Origin: JBAYIE01 sp965279165
GTDB taxonomy: Bacteria; Bacteroidota; Bacteroidia; UKL13-3
Reading direction: 5' to 3'
NCBI GenBank assembly: GCA_965279165.1
Contig: OZ257140.1
Coordinates: 2,356,001 to 2,420,000, forward strand
DNA length: 64,000 bases
The notes beneath the pieces are model-generated. The model made no database searches, was not told the origin of the DNA, and saw only the letters and a program-made list of their open reading frames with translations. Position numbers and translations under genes: made by a program. Positions within the stretch are counted from its first letter, which is position 1, and every line of letters starts with the position of its first letter. Of this stretch, positions 27,241 through 36,051 are shown one piece after another.

Positions 27241-28770
27241 TTATTGATTAATTAGTAAGCTATTTCCACTCATTTCTATCGGTTTCGCAAGGTGCATTAA
27301 TTCGAGGATAGTAGGAGCAAGATCCGCTAACCGGCCATCTTTAATTTTATGTGTAATGGTTGGCTCAATTAAGATACAAGGCACTTTATTGGTAGTATGT
27401 GCGGTATTAGGAGTGCCGTCTTCTTCATTTAACATATACTCTCCATTCCCATGATCTGCAGTGACAACAAGCGAATAACCTTTTTTTAATGCTTCGGGAA
27501 TTATTCGTGCAATACACGAATCAACTTTTTCGATTGCTTTTATTTCGGCAGGAATTACTCCGGTATGACCAACCATATCCGGATTGGCAAAATTTACGCA
27601 TATGAAATCGGCTTCATTTTTATTAATTTCTTCTAAGGTTGCTAAGCACACTTCTTCGGCGCTCATTTCCGGTTTAAGGTCGTAAGTAGCAACTTTAGGA
27701 GATGGACACATATGTCTTGTTTCGCCTATAAACGGGATTTCGCGGCCACCACTAAAGAAAAAGGTAACATGAGGGTATTTTTCCGTTTCGGCAATCCGAA
27801 CTTGTTTTTTGTTTTCCTTCTCCAAAACTTCACCAAGTGTATTGTTTAATTCGATATCCGGAAATACAACCCTAATATTTTTAAAAGTTTTATCGTATTC
27901 TGTAAGGGTAATATAATGCAAGGATAGGGGATGCATTTGTTGCTCCGGAAAATCTTTTTGCGTTAATGCTTCGGTTATTTCGCGACCTCTGTCGGTTCTG
28001 AAATTAAAACAGATAACCACATCATCCGGTTCAATTGATGCAATAGGTTGCTTGTTTTCTGTTGCAATTATTGGTTTTAAGAATTCATCCGTTTCACCTA
28101 GTGCATATCTGGAATCGATGGTTTCCATGATATTTTCTGTATATTCTCCGGTATGATTAACCATGGCATCGTATGCTATTTTAACACGTTCCCATCTTTT
28201 ATCGCGGTCCATGGCATAATAACGACCAATAACAGAAGCTATTTTGCCACCCGTTGTTTTGAGATGATTGGAAAGATCGGATAGGAATCCCAATCCACTT
28301 TTGGGATCGGTATCTCTGCCATCGGTAAAGGCATGAATAAAGAAATTGTCCATTTGCGATTGGTGCAAGAGACTGCAAAGTTGTTTCAAGTGGTCAATGG
28401 ATGAATGCACGCCACCATTGCTAACCAGTCCAATTAAATGGATTTTTTTATGGTTTACTTTGGCATATTGAATGGCTTCTTTAATAATTGGATTTTCGGA
28501 AACAAGATTTTCTCTGAAGGCTTTGTTAATCATCACCAATTGTTGAAATACCACTCTTCCCGCACCAATATTCATATGCCCGACTTCCGAATTTCCCATT
28601 TGACCCTCGGGTAAGCCAACATCTTCGCCGGATGTAATCAGTTCGGAAACCGGATATTGCTGAACCAAGGAATCGAAGTATGGTTTTTTAGACAGATTGA
28701 TTGCATTCCCATTATATGGTTTTCCATTGCCCCACCCATCAAGAATCAATAGAATAGCACGTTTATTCAT
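27241..28770 (-). CDS. gpmI: 2,3-bisphosphoglycerate-independent phosphoglycerate mutase
   Basis: 509 residues, the normal length. It interconverts 3- and 2-phosphoglycerate in glycolysis using two manganese ions. LLILDGWGNG holds the first metal aspartate, and GQMGNSEVGH holds the phospho-acceptor S61. DGRDTDP, GRYYAMDRDKRWER and VTADHGNGEYM follow with further metal ligands. It heads a two-gene run with the MMPL exporter and is divergent from the DUF4783 gene. Confidence 0.97.
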   Translation of the reverse strand: MNKRAILLILDGWGNGKPYNGNAINLSKKPYFDSLVQQYPVSELITSGEDVGLPEGQMGNSEVGHMNIGAGRVVFQQLVMINKAFRENLVSENPIIKEAIQYAKVNHKKIHLIGLVSNGGVHSSIDHLKQLCSLLHQSQMDNFFIHAFTDGRDTDPKSGLGFLSDLSNHLKTTGGKIASVIGRYYAMDRDKRWERVKIAYDAMVNHTGEYTENIMETIDSRYALGETDEFLKPIIATENKQPIASIEPDDVVICFNFRTDRGREITEALTQKDFPEQQMHPLSLHYITLTEYDKTFKNIRVVFPDIELNNTLGEVLEKENKKQVRIAETEKYPHVTFFFSGGREIPFIGETRHMCPSPKVATYDLKPEMSAEEVCLATLEEINKNEADFICVNFANPDMVGHTGVIPAEIKAIEKVDSCIARIIPEALKKGYSLVVTADHGNGEYMLNEEDGTPNTAHTTNKVPCILIEPTITHKIKDGRLADLAPTILELMHLAKPIEMSGNSLLINQ

Positions 28771-28892
28771 GCAGCAAAAGTAAACAATCGGATTTCAAGT
28801 AATTGAGATTTTTTATTTATTTGAAAAAACGGCCTGATTATTGAATCAATCTTGTAAAAATTACTAATTTGCATCTCATACCAAACCGAAGC

Positions 28893-29276
28893 ATGAAAAG
28901 AAGATATTTATTTACTTGTATATTGATGCTGTCTGCCTTGTTCGTGAAAGCAGATATATTTGATGATGTTGCCAATGCACTCAAGTCAGGCAATGCCAAA
29001 GAGATATCTAAATACTTTAATGCCAATGTAGAACTTACCATTTTGAGCGATGAAGGGGTTTATAGTAAACAACAGGCCGAATTGGTTTTAAAAGATTTTC
29101 TTTCCCATAATACGCCTAAATCCGTTGTAATACAACATCGCGGATCGTCGGCTCAGGGTGCCAAGTATGCTATCGCTGTATATGAATGTGTGCAAGGAAA
29201 GTACAGGGCATATATCTTTATGAAAGACTCCGGGAATGGAATGGTAATCCATGAATTGCGTATCGAGAAAGACTAA
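28893..29276 (+). CDS. DUF4783 exported protein
   Basis: 127 residues from ATG 28893, with signal peptide MKRRYLFTCILMLSALFVKA. The mature part (DIFDDVANALKSGNAKEISKYF, then VELTILSDEGVYSKQQAELVL) matches the small Bacteroidota domain known as DUF4783, whose fold resembles NTF2-like proteins. No enzymatic role is known to me. The frame extends to a TTG at 28869, which would spoil the signal peptide. It lies 3 bp before nadC; DUF4783 genes often precede nadC in this phylum. Confidence 0.85.
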   Translation: MKRRYLFTCILMLSALFVKADIFDDVANALKSGNAKEISKYFNANVELTILSDEGVYSKQQAELVLKDFLSHNTPKSVVIQHRGSSAQGAKYAIAVYECVQGKYRAYIFMKDSGNGMVIHELRIEKD

Positions 29277-29279
29277 AAA

Positions 29280-30134
29280 ATGAAAGATCTATTGCATCAT
29301 CCTTTGGTTAAGCAATTAATTGCAATTGCTTTCGCAGAAGATATTGGAGAGGGCGACCACACATCAATGGCATGTATTCCGTTACAGGCAACAGGCAAAT
29401 CTGTAATCGTAGCCAAAGAGCATGGTATCATTGCAGGAATAGTACTTGCTGAGGATATTTTTAAACGAATCGATCCGACACTAACCATTGAAAGTTTGGT
29501 AAAAGATGGAAGTGAAGTTCAACCAGGGGATGTGATCATGAAGATTAATGGGAGTACTATTTCTATGCTTACTGCCGAAAGAACCGTGTTGAATTTTATG
29601 CAACGTTTGAGTGGCATTTCAACCCAAACCAAAAAGTATACCGAGATTTTATCGGGGTTACATACCCGCATTTTGGATACGCGCAAAACAACACCGGGAA
29701 TGCGGTTATTAGAGAAATGGGCTGTTTTAAATGGAGGTGGATTAAACCATAGAATTGGTTTGTACGACATGATTTTGATAAAAGATAACCATGTTGATTT
29801 TGCCGGAGGAATCTTTAATGCCATTGAGAACACAAGAAAATATTTGAAGGATAAGAAACTGGATTTAAAAATAGAAATTGAAACCAGAAATCTGGAAGAA
29901 GTAAAACTAGTATTGCAATGCGGTGGCGTTGATAGAATTATGTTAGATAATTTTAGTCCTGTTTTATTAAATGAAGGGGTGGCCTTGATTAATGGTAAAT
30001 ATGAAACCGAAGCATCCGGTGGAATTACCCTTGAAACCCTTCGAAGTTATGCCGAATCAGGAGTTGATTTTATTTCTTCAGGTGCTTTAACCCATTCGGT
30101 TAAAAGTCTCGACTTAAGTATGCGGGCAGTTTAA
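29280..30134 (+). CDS. nadC: Nicotinate-nucleotide pyrophosphorylase (carboxylating)
   Basis: 284 residues. It makes nicotinate mononucleotide from quinolinate and PRPP in de novo NAD synthesis. The family segments AEDIGEGDHTS, LDTRKTTPGMR, NGGGLNHRIGLYDMILIKDNH, VDRIMLDNFSP and SGGITLETLRSYAESGVDFIS (read in parts) are present in order and hold the basic quinolinate-binding residues. It follows the DUF4783 gene by 3 bp. No other NAD-synthesis gene is in the window. Confidence 0.96.
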   Translation: MKDLLHHPLVKQLIAIAFAEDIGEGDHTSMACIPLQATGKSVIVAKEHGIIAGIVLAEDIFKRIDPTLTIESLVKDGSEVQPGDVIMKINGSTISMLTAERTVLNFMQRLSGISTQTKKYTEILSGLHTRILDTRKTTPGMRLLEKWAVLNGGGLNHRIGLYDMILIKDNHVDFAGGIFNAIENTRKYLKDKKLDLKIEIETRNLEEVKLVLQCGGVDRIMLDNFSPVLLNEGVALINGKYETEASGGITLETLRSYAESGVDFISSGALTHSVKSLDLSMRAV

Positions 30135-30983
30135 TTATAGCCAGCAAGCCATTGTATAAATTAATCCAGGTATCCAGAAAATCATTTCACCTGCTTTTCT
30201 TAAGGTGGCCGGATTGTTCCAACGATCCCCCAATGCCATTAACAAGTGATTGGCAATAACCATGATGAAATAAGACAGTGTTAAGTTGTTGCATAAATTG
30301 CGCCACAACAACACAATCAATATTAGTGCAATCATCCAAGTGCATAGATGATAGATTAATTTTGAATTGCGAATGCCAATTTGCATGGTAGTCGATAAAT
30401 CATGGTTCATTGAATCTTTTTTAATTTCATAAACGGCCATCAACAATAAGTTTTGATAGGCGAGCAGAAAAAAAATAAGGGAATAAAGCAACCTATTTAA
30501 AGCGAATGATTGACCTATAAAGAAGGCAATATATACGGAAGTTGAATAGATAAAAGCGACCGAGAGTTCCTTGTTTAATAAACGTAATGTAAATAGGTAT
30601 ATTGGAAAACGTAGGGATAAATAATATATCAAGCATAAGAAAACAATGAATGTTCCGCTTAAAATCAAATGAATGGGAGTAAACCATATTGTTAAAACGA
30701 GTAGTATGAGTACGAGTAAGACGGCTACCGTAATTACCTTGTTTTGATGTATAGAAATAAATCGGTGGCGTTCGGTATCGATGGATGGTTGTCTGCTGTT
30801 ATCATAAAAATGGTCTGAAATATAAACCAGCCAAGTGCAAAACGGAAGACCGATATACCATACAAAAGGCATGTTTACACCAAATATTTCCGGCAAGGGC
30901 AGCATACAGCAAAAAACACCCAATACAACATCTAAACTGAGGTTGGAAAAATATTGATAATATTGCGATAACTTTTTAAACAT
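30135..30983 (-). CDS. Multi-pass membrane protein, possibly UbiA-like
   Basis: 282 residues with about eight hydrophobic helices. DHFYDNSRQPSIDTERHRF lies in the second loop, reminiscent of the aspartate-rich loops of UbiA prenyltransferases, but a full NDxxDxxxD motif is not present. It may be a diverged UbiA relative or an unrelated membrane protein. Start ATG 30983 is preferred over ATG 31013 because an exact -7 box (TAATTTTG) lies at 31002-31009 between them. The start codon overlaps that of the divergent OMP gene. Confidence 0.6.
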   Translation of the reverse strand: MFKKLSQYYQYFSNLSLDVVLGVFCCMLPLPEIFGVNMPFVWYIGLPFCTWLVYISDHFYDNSRQPSIDTERHRFISIHQNKVITVAVLLVLILLVLTIWFTPIHLILSGTFIVFLCLIYYLSLRFPIYLFTLRLLNKELSVAFIYSTSVYIAFFIGQSFALNRLLYSLIFFLLAYQNLLLMAVYEIKKDSMNHDLSTTMQIGIRNSKLIYHLCTWMIALILIVLLWRNLCNNLTLSYFIMVIANHLLMALGDRWNNPATLRKAGEMIFWIPGLIYTMACWL

Positions 30984-31509
30984 GAATAAAACTTCTCTGC
31001 TCAAAATTATCATTTGTACGCTATTTATTTTTCCTGTGTTTGTTCAAGCGCAAGAACGACCATACCAGGAGCCGAAAGGATTGAATAATTGGTTTGTTGA
31101 ATTAGGGGGTTCTGGATACCTGTATTCTTTAAATTACGAAAAGATTTTATACCGTTCCGAAAAAACGGGATGGACCGGAAGGGTAGGACTTGGTTATAAT
31201 CCTGGCGGAGGCGGATATATTCTGAATCAACTCGAATTGGATGCCAATACGTTTATGATTCCTTTTACGATGTCGGCATTATTTGGTAGCAAGGAAAGAA
31301 AAGAAAAAATTGAAATTGGCGGCGGATTCACTTTGCTTGCTAAAGGTATTGATGATAGAGAAGTAGCCTATACCGGCGTTTTTGGTTTTCGGGTTATAGA
31401 AACCAACAAAGTGGTGTTTCGTGCAACGTATACGCCCATTATCGATCAGTCGGGTAATTTTGTTAACTGGTTTGGTGTGAGTTTGGGAAGAAATTTTAGC
31501 TTAAAATAA
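30982..31509 (+). CDS. Probable outer-membrane beta-barrel protein
   Basis: 175 residues with signal peptide MNKTSLLKIIICTLFIFPVF ending before QAQERPY. The mature part has glycine- and tyrosine-rich strands (NWFVELGGSGYLYSLNYEKI, GRVGLGYNPGGGGYIL) and ends NWFGVSLGRNFSLK, a typical barrel C-terminus. No specific function is evident. Its ATG shares bases with the ATG of the divergent membrane protein, and its 3' end overlaps the convergent methyltransferase-like gene by 9 bp. Confidence 0.7.
   Translation: MNKTSLLKIIICTLFIFPVFVQAQERPYQEPKGLNNWFVELGGSGYLYSLNYEKILYRSEKTGWTGRVGLGYNPGGGGYILNQLELDANTFMIPFTMSALFGSKERKEKIEIGGGFTLLAKGIDDREVAYTGVFGFRVIETNKVVFRATYTPIIDQSGNFVNWFGVSLGRNFSLK
31002..31009 (-). 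promoter_or_regulatory. -7 box for the 30983 membrane protein, inside the divergent OMP gene
   Basis: TAATTTTG on the minus strand, an exact TAnnTTTG match, 18 bp before the start at 30983. It lies within codons 7-10 of the opposite gene. Confidence 0.5.
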
Positions 31510-32091
31510 TTTGGGAATAATACGTTTGGTTTTCTTTTTATAATCTTGATAAGCATCGCCAAACTGTTCCACCATCATTTCTTCTTCTTCTTTTAAACGG
31601 ATCACGAATGAAGTGCCAAATGATAACAGTCCTACAACACCAACCAACCAGTTGGAGCTAACAAAAAGCATACATACCAAATGAATCAAAAAGGACGCAT
31701 ACATCGGATGACGGATAAAATGATATGGTCCATTGGTTATCAGTTTTTGGTTTTTTGAAATTACCAGAATAGGCGACCAATTATTTCCCAATACCATATG
31801 GATTCGTAAAAAATAGTATAAGTTAAGCAACATGATGAGACAGGATATCTGCCTCAATAAAATGGGAAGGGATATAGCTGCAAAACCAAGATAATCGGTA
31901 AACAAATAAAGCAATACCGGTCCAACCATACACAACCCTACAAATTTTACAAAAAACCGCTCACGCAATCCTGCTTGCACCTTAACCAACTCTATTTTGC
32001 GGTATCGCAATTCATAATACCCTCGAATTAATCCGGATATGGTGAGGGTAAAAATGATTACTGCTTTAAAAAAAATAGTGGTGCTTAACAT
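31501..32091 (-). CDS. Isoprenylcysteine carboxyl methyltransferase-family membrane protein
   Basis: 196 residues, about five membrane helices. The C-terminal block NGPYHFIRHPMYASFLIHL, followed by RLKEEEEMMVEQFGDAYQDY, is the SAM-binding signature shared by ICMT and phospholipid methyltransferases. Bacterial members methylate unknown lipids or small molecules in the membrane. The substrate cannot be inferred here. It overlaps the convergent OMP gene by 9 bp. Confidence 0.85.
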   Translation of the reverse strand: MLSTTIFFKAVIIFTLTISGLIRGYYELRYRKIELVKVQAGLRERFFVKFVGLCMVGPVLLYLFTDYLGFAAISLPILLRQISCLIMLLNLYYFLRIHMVLGNNWSPILVISKNQKLITNGPYHFIRHPMYASFLIHLVCMLFVSSNWLVGVVGLLSFGTSFVIRLKEEEEMMVEQFGDAYQDYKKKTKRIIPKLF

Positions 32092-32151
32092 GGTTTAAGA
32101 ATATAGCAAGTTCCGCATTAACGGTTAATAAGCAAAACCAATTTCATTATT

Positions 32152-33030
32152 TTATGGTTTAACTAAGGATTCAAGCACTTCATGTATAGTTTTTTGAATG
32201 GTTTCGGTTGGGGATTTGCTAAAAGTTCCCGAGACACGATTGGCCATAATGGCATTAACAGAGATAGCATGAAATCCACTTATTCGGGATAACCCATATA
32301 TCGCTGCTGTTTCCATTTCAAAATTGGTGATTCGGTTTGGTTCTATTTTTACAGCGGATAGTTCATGAATGATTTTAGGTAGTTTAACCTTGGCTCGTAA
32401 TTGCCTACCTTGTGGGGCATAAAACCCCGATGTGGTAACTGTTATACCGGATTTGAGTTGGTTGAATTTTTTTAACAATTTTTCCGATCCTCCAACCAGA
32501 TAAGGAGAAAGAATAGGAAAAGTGGCTTGTTTGGTAATCTGATTTAAGATGGAAATTTCCGAATTGGTAGGCTGCCAATTATAATAATGCATTAACAAAT
32601 CCAAACCCAACCCATAGGTGGATACAAGAATGTCGTCTACCCCAATGTCTTCCTGCAAGGAGCCTGAAGTACCAATTCGAACGATATCCAAGGAGCGGAT
32701 TTCGTTGTTAAGTGTACCGGTTTGTAAATTGATATTAACCAATGCATCCAGTTCATTCATTACAATATCAATATTGTCGGTTCCTATGCCTGTTGATATG
32801 ACGGTGAACCTTTTGCCTTTGTAGCTACCGGTATGGGTTATAAATTCGCGTTTCTGCTTTTTTAGTTCAATAGAATCAAAACAATCAGAAACCATGGCAA
32901 CCCGGTCTGGGTCTCCAACCAATAGTATAGTTTCAGCTATATCCTCAGGTAAAAGATGGAGATGATAAATGGAGCCATCTTTATTAATGATCAGTTCCGA
33001 ACTTTTGATTTTTTGGTTAAATACGTTCAT
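32152..33030 (-). CDS. Nucleoside phosphorylase (uridine phosphorylase-like)
   Basis: 292 residues of the PNP/UDP phosphorylase family 1. ETILLVGDPDRVAMV binds phosphate, GIGTDNIDIVMNEL and IVRIGTSGSLQ form the nucleoside pocket, and NFEMETAAIYGLSRISG is the ribose-binding signature. It cleaves a nucleoside with phosphate in salvage. Uridine is the likeliest substrate by overall pattern, but a purine cannot be excluded. It is divergent from the universal stress gene. Confidence 0.88.
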   Translation of the reverse strand: MNVFNQKIKSSELIINKDGSIYHLHLLPEDIAETILLVGDPDRVAMVSDCFDSIELKKQKREFITHTGSYKGKRFTVISTGIGTDNIDIVMNELDALVNINLQTGTLNNEIRSLDIVRIGTSGSLQEDIGVDDILVSTYGLGLDLLMHYYNWQPTNSEISILNQITKQATFPILSPYLVGGSEKLLKKFNQLKSGITVTTSGFYAPQGRQLRAKVKLPKIIHELSAVKIEPNRITNFEMETAAIYGLSRISGFHAISVNAIMANRVSGTFSKSPTETIQKTIHEVLESLVKP

Positions 33031-33065
33031 TTATTAAACTGTTTTATGCTTTACTAAAAAGATGG

Positions 33066-33073
33066 TATATTTG
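33066..33073 (+). promoter_or_regulatory. -7 promoter box of the universal stress gene
   Basis: An exact TATATTTG followed by GC, 30 bp before the start at 33104; no matching TTG upstream. Confidence 0.45.
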
Positions 33074-33103
33074 CAGCGCCAAATTACAAAATGAGCTCCA
33101 ACT

Positions 33104-33988
33104 ATGGAAACCAATAAAAAAAACACCATTCTCGTACCTTTTGATTTCTCGGAAATTGCAACACATGCATTAAATCATGCCGTTCAATTGGCTAAACATT
33201 TCGATAATAACATTGCATTGCTTCATGTTGTGGAAGAAGCACTCTTAAGTAGTTTGCTTAGTTTTGGCAAAAACGACGAAAAGGAAGAAATCGCAAGAAA
33301 GCAAGTAGCCGACCGTTTGGCAAAAATAGTTGCTGATATAGAGGCAGCCAACGATATCAAAGTAAGTGTAACCATACGTTTTGGACGAATTTACAAAGAA
33401 ATCGCATCCGTTTCCGATGAATTAGGTTGTGATAGTATCGTAATGGGTTCAAACGGTGCCTCAGGAATGGAGCAAATTATAGGAAGCAATGCATCCCGAA
33501 CCATTATGCACTCTAATGTGCCTGTTATTGTGGTTAAATCGGATAAACCTACTAGAGGTTATAGTAATATTGTATTTCCACTCGATTTAACCATTGAATC
33601 GCGCCAAAAAGTGATGTGGGCTATCCATATTGGTAAATCGTACCATTCTACCATTCGGGTTTTAACGTATAAAGTTGGCGACGAAAATATCAACAATGGC
33701 ATGCGCGCAGCATTACGTCAAGTTACCAATTTGTTGGAAGAAAGTGGTGTTAAGTATACCGAACACATTCTTAACCAACTTGGAGAAGAGTTTGCACTCG
33801 AAACCATTAAATATGCGGAAGCCATCGATGCCGATTTGATTATGATTATGTCGCAGGCAGAAGGAATGGGATTAAGTGATTATATCATTGGAACAGAAGC
33901 GCAACAATTGGTAAACAAATCACTTACGATTCCAATCATGTGCATCAAACCAAATCCAACAGGGTTCTCGTCGGATTTTGTGATTTAA
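33104..33988 (+). CDS. Universal stress protein with two Usp domains
   Basis: 294 residues: two tandem Usp folds (about 1-150 and 151-294). The first has the complete nucleotide loop GSNGASGMEQIIGSNASR; the second is diverged (GTEAQQLVNKS) and may not bind ATP. The protein is cytoplasmic, with a general stress role by family. A nine-codon reading frame (33091-33117) begins 13 bp before this ATG and overlaps it in another frame. A 7-bp simple repeat follows the gene. Confidence 0.9.
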   Translation: METNKKNTILVPFDFSEIATHALNHAVQLAKHFDNNIALLHVVEEALLSSLLSFGKNDEKEEIARKQVADRLAKIVADIEAANDIKVSVTIRFGRIYKEIASVSDELGCDSIVMGSNGASGMEQIIGSNASRTIMHSNVPVIVVKSDKPTRGYSNIVFPLDLTIESRQKVMWAIHIGKSYHSTIRVLTYKVGDENINNGMRAALRQVTNLLEESGVKYTEHILNQLGEEFALETIKYAEAIDADLIMIMSQAEGMGLSDYIIGTEAQQLVNKSLTIPIMCIKPNPTGFSSDFVI

Positions 33989-33991
33989 TTT

Positions 33992-34030
33992 TAGGCAAGA
34001 GGCAGGAGGCAGGAGGCAAGAGGCAGGAAT
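33992..34030. repeat. AGGCAGG/AGGCAAG short tandem repeat
   Basis: Five near-identical 7-bp units (AGGCAAG, AGGCAGG, AGGCAGG, AGGCAAG, AGGCAGG) directly after the universal stress gene. The rest of the gap to purA (34031-34186) holds nothing I can recognise. Confidence 0.85.
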
Positions 34031-34186
34031 GTCCTTAATTAGGGCATATGTAATAATAGATTTCGATTGGAGTAGTTACATTTATATCCAGCCATCGGAA
34101 GTATGAATCAAGCATATTGCTTATCCGCCACCCACATAAACACATAGCACTAAAACACTCAGTACTATTATAAATCCCTTAGTTAC

Positions 34187-35449
34187 TTAAGCAAATAAGG
34201 TTTGTTCTCTATCCGGACCAACCGAAATAATGCTCATCTTTTGACCCACATGGTCAGAAATATAATGCATATACTGTTTGAATGATTCCGGTAATTCTTC
34301 CATTTTTCGGATACCGGTTAAATCTTCCGACCAACCTTTGAAGTTTTTAAACAATGGTTTGATATTGGCATCGTTAAAATTAAACGGAATTTCGGTAATT
34401 CTTTCTCCGTCGATATCGTAGGCATCGCATACCGGAACTTCTGCAAAACCACTTAAAACATCGCTTTTGGTACAGATTAAATCGGTAACGCCATTCAACA
34501 TGATGGAATATTTTAGGGTAGGTAAATCTAACCAGCCTGTTCTACGAGGACGACCGGTAGTTGCTCCGAATTCAAATCCCTGTTTACGCAATTGCTCTCC
34601 AATTTCATTATTGAGTTCGGTAGGAAAAGGTCCACTACCTACACGGGTACAATAGGCTTTAAAAATGCCAAATACTTTCTGAATTTGTTGCGGTGCCACT
34701 CCTAATCCGCTACAAACGCCACCGGTAATGGTATTGGATGAAGTAACAAATGGATAGGTTCCAAAATCAATATCCAGCAAAGTTCCTTGTGCTCCTTCAG
34801 CAAGGATTTTTTTTCCTTTTTGAATCAGGTCGTTGATGAAATATTCGGAACTGATGATTTTAAATTGTTTTAAAAATTCAATTGCTTCAAAAAATGCAGG
34901 TTCATGTTCGTTTAAGTCGTATGCAAAATTGAAACGATCGAGTAATTGTCTGTGGTAAGTAGTAGCGGTATTGTATTTGTTGCGAAAGTTCGGGGATAAG
35001 ATATCGCCAATACGCAAACCGCTTCGGCCAATCTTATCTTGGTAAGTTGGACTTATTCCCCTTAAAGTTGAACCGATTTTATGTACTCCTTTATTGGCTT
35101 CACTTGCTGCATCAACCAAACGATGGGTTGGGATGATAAGGTGTGCTTTTTGAGAAATAAACAGGTTGTGTTTCGGATTGGCTCCTGAGGCAACTATTTT
35201 TTCTATTTCCTTTTTTAAGGTAATTGGATCTATTACAACACCATTTCCAATTACATTGATACAATCTTGGTGAAATATTCCTGAAGGTATGGTATTAAGA
35301 ACATGTTTTTGTCCTCCAAATTCAAGTGAATGCCCGGCATTCGGTCCTCCCTGAAATCTTGCAACAACATCATATTGCGGTGTTAATACATCTACTATTT
35401 TACCCTTTCCTTCGTCGCCCCATTGGAGTCCTAATACAACATCTATCAT
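34187..35449 (-). CDS. purA: Adenylosuccinate synthase
   Basis: 420 residues. It joins aspartate to IMP with GTP in AMP synthesis. The P-loop-like start GLQWGDEGKGKIVD, the IMP-binding GGPNAGHSLEFGG, GAQGTLLDIDFGTYPFVTSS and CTRVGSGPFPTE are all present. It lies 27 bp after the Fur-family gene and is the third gene of a spoT-fur-purA run, a conserved order in Bacteroidota, which links purine nucleotide supply to (p)ppGpp genes. Confidence 0.97.
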   Translation of the reverse strand: MIDVVLGLQWGDEGKGKIVDVLTPQYDVVARFQGGPNAGHSLEFGGQKHVLNTIPSGIFHQDCINVIGNGVVIDPITLKKEIEKIVASGANPKHNLFISQKAHLIIPTHRLVDAASEANKGVHKIGSTLRGISPTYQDKIGRSGLRIGDILSPNFRNKYNTATTYHRQLLDRFNFAYDLNEHEPAFFEAIEFLKQFKIISSEYFINDLIQKGKKILAEGAQGTLLDIDFGTYPFVTSSNTITGGVCSGLGVAPQQIQKVFGIFKAYCTRVGSGPFPTELNNEIGEQLRKQGFEFGATTGRPRRTGWLDLPTLKYSIMLNGVTDLICTKSDVLSGFAEVPVCDAYDIDGERITEIPFNFNDANIKPLFKNFKGWSEDLTGIRKMEELPESFKQYMHYISDHVGQKMSIISVGPDREQTLFA

Positions 35450-35476
35450 TTCGTCTCGTTTTAATTTAAGGTTAAT

Positions 35477-35953
35477 TTATTTATTGTCGGTAGCTATGTT
35501 TGGTTTTTTGTCTTTTTTACAAACCAAGCATTTACCGTGTTCATCGCGATTTGGATTTCCAAATAAATGCAATGAATGGTCGGTTACCTGAAAATGCAGC
35601 AATTCTCCCATCATCGATTTTATTTGCTGGATTCGCGGGTCACAAAATTCAAGAATATTATTGCAATCATTGCATATCATATGGTCGTGTTGTTTATGAC
35701 CAAATGCTCCTTCATACCGTGCAAGGTTTTTACCAAACTGGTGTTTGGTTACCAAACCGGCATCCAACAATAAATCTAGGGTATTGTATACGGTTGCCCT
35801 GCTTACTGTATAATTACGGTTTTTCATTTGAAGGTAGAGGGTTTCCACATCAAAATGATCTTTATTGGTGTAAATTTCATCGAGTATGGCAAAACGTTCA
35901 GGGGTTTTGCGCTGTTGGTTTTTTTCCAAGTAAGCGATAAACTTTTCCTTCAC
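35477..35953 (-). CDS. Fur-family metalloregulator
   Basis: 158 residues. An N-terminal winged helix (RKTPERFAILDEIY, then VSRATVYNTLDLLLDAGLV) precedes a metal-binding dimerisation domain. CNDC and CLVC form the structural zinc site, and the H-rich segment HKQHDHMICNDC adds regulatory ligands. The metal sensed (iron, zinc or peroxide via PerR-type chemistry) cannot be decided. The start is uncertain: GTG 35953 is the only usual codon, yet ISVKDEVKEKF upstream looks protein-like and in frame. It lies between spoT and purA. Confidence 0.9.
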   Translation of the reverse strand: MKEKFIAYLEKNQQRKTPERFAILDEIYTNKDHFDVETLYLQMKNRNYTVSRATVYNTLDLLLDAGLVTKHQFGKNLARYEGAFGHKQHDHMICNDCNNILEFCDPRIQQIKSMMGELLHFQVTDHSLHLFGNPNRDEHGKCLVCKKDKKPNIATDNK

Positions 35954-36051
35954 TTCGTCCTTTACAGATATTTGAGATAAGGAGTATGCATGATTAATTA
36001 ATTACAAAATAACGGGGTTTCGGGGCAACCACAAAGCCAATTTATATACAT

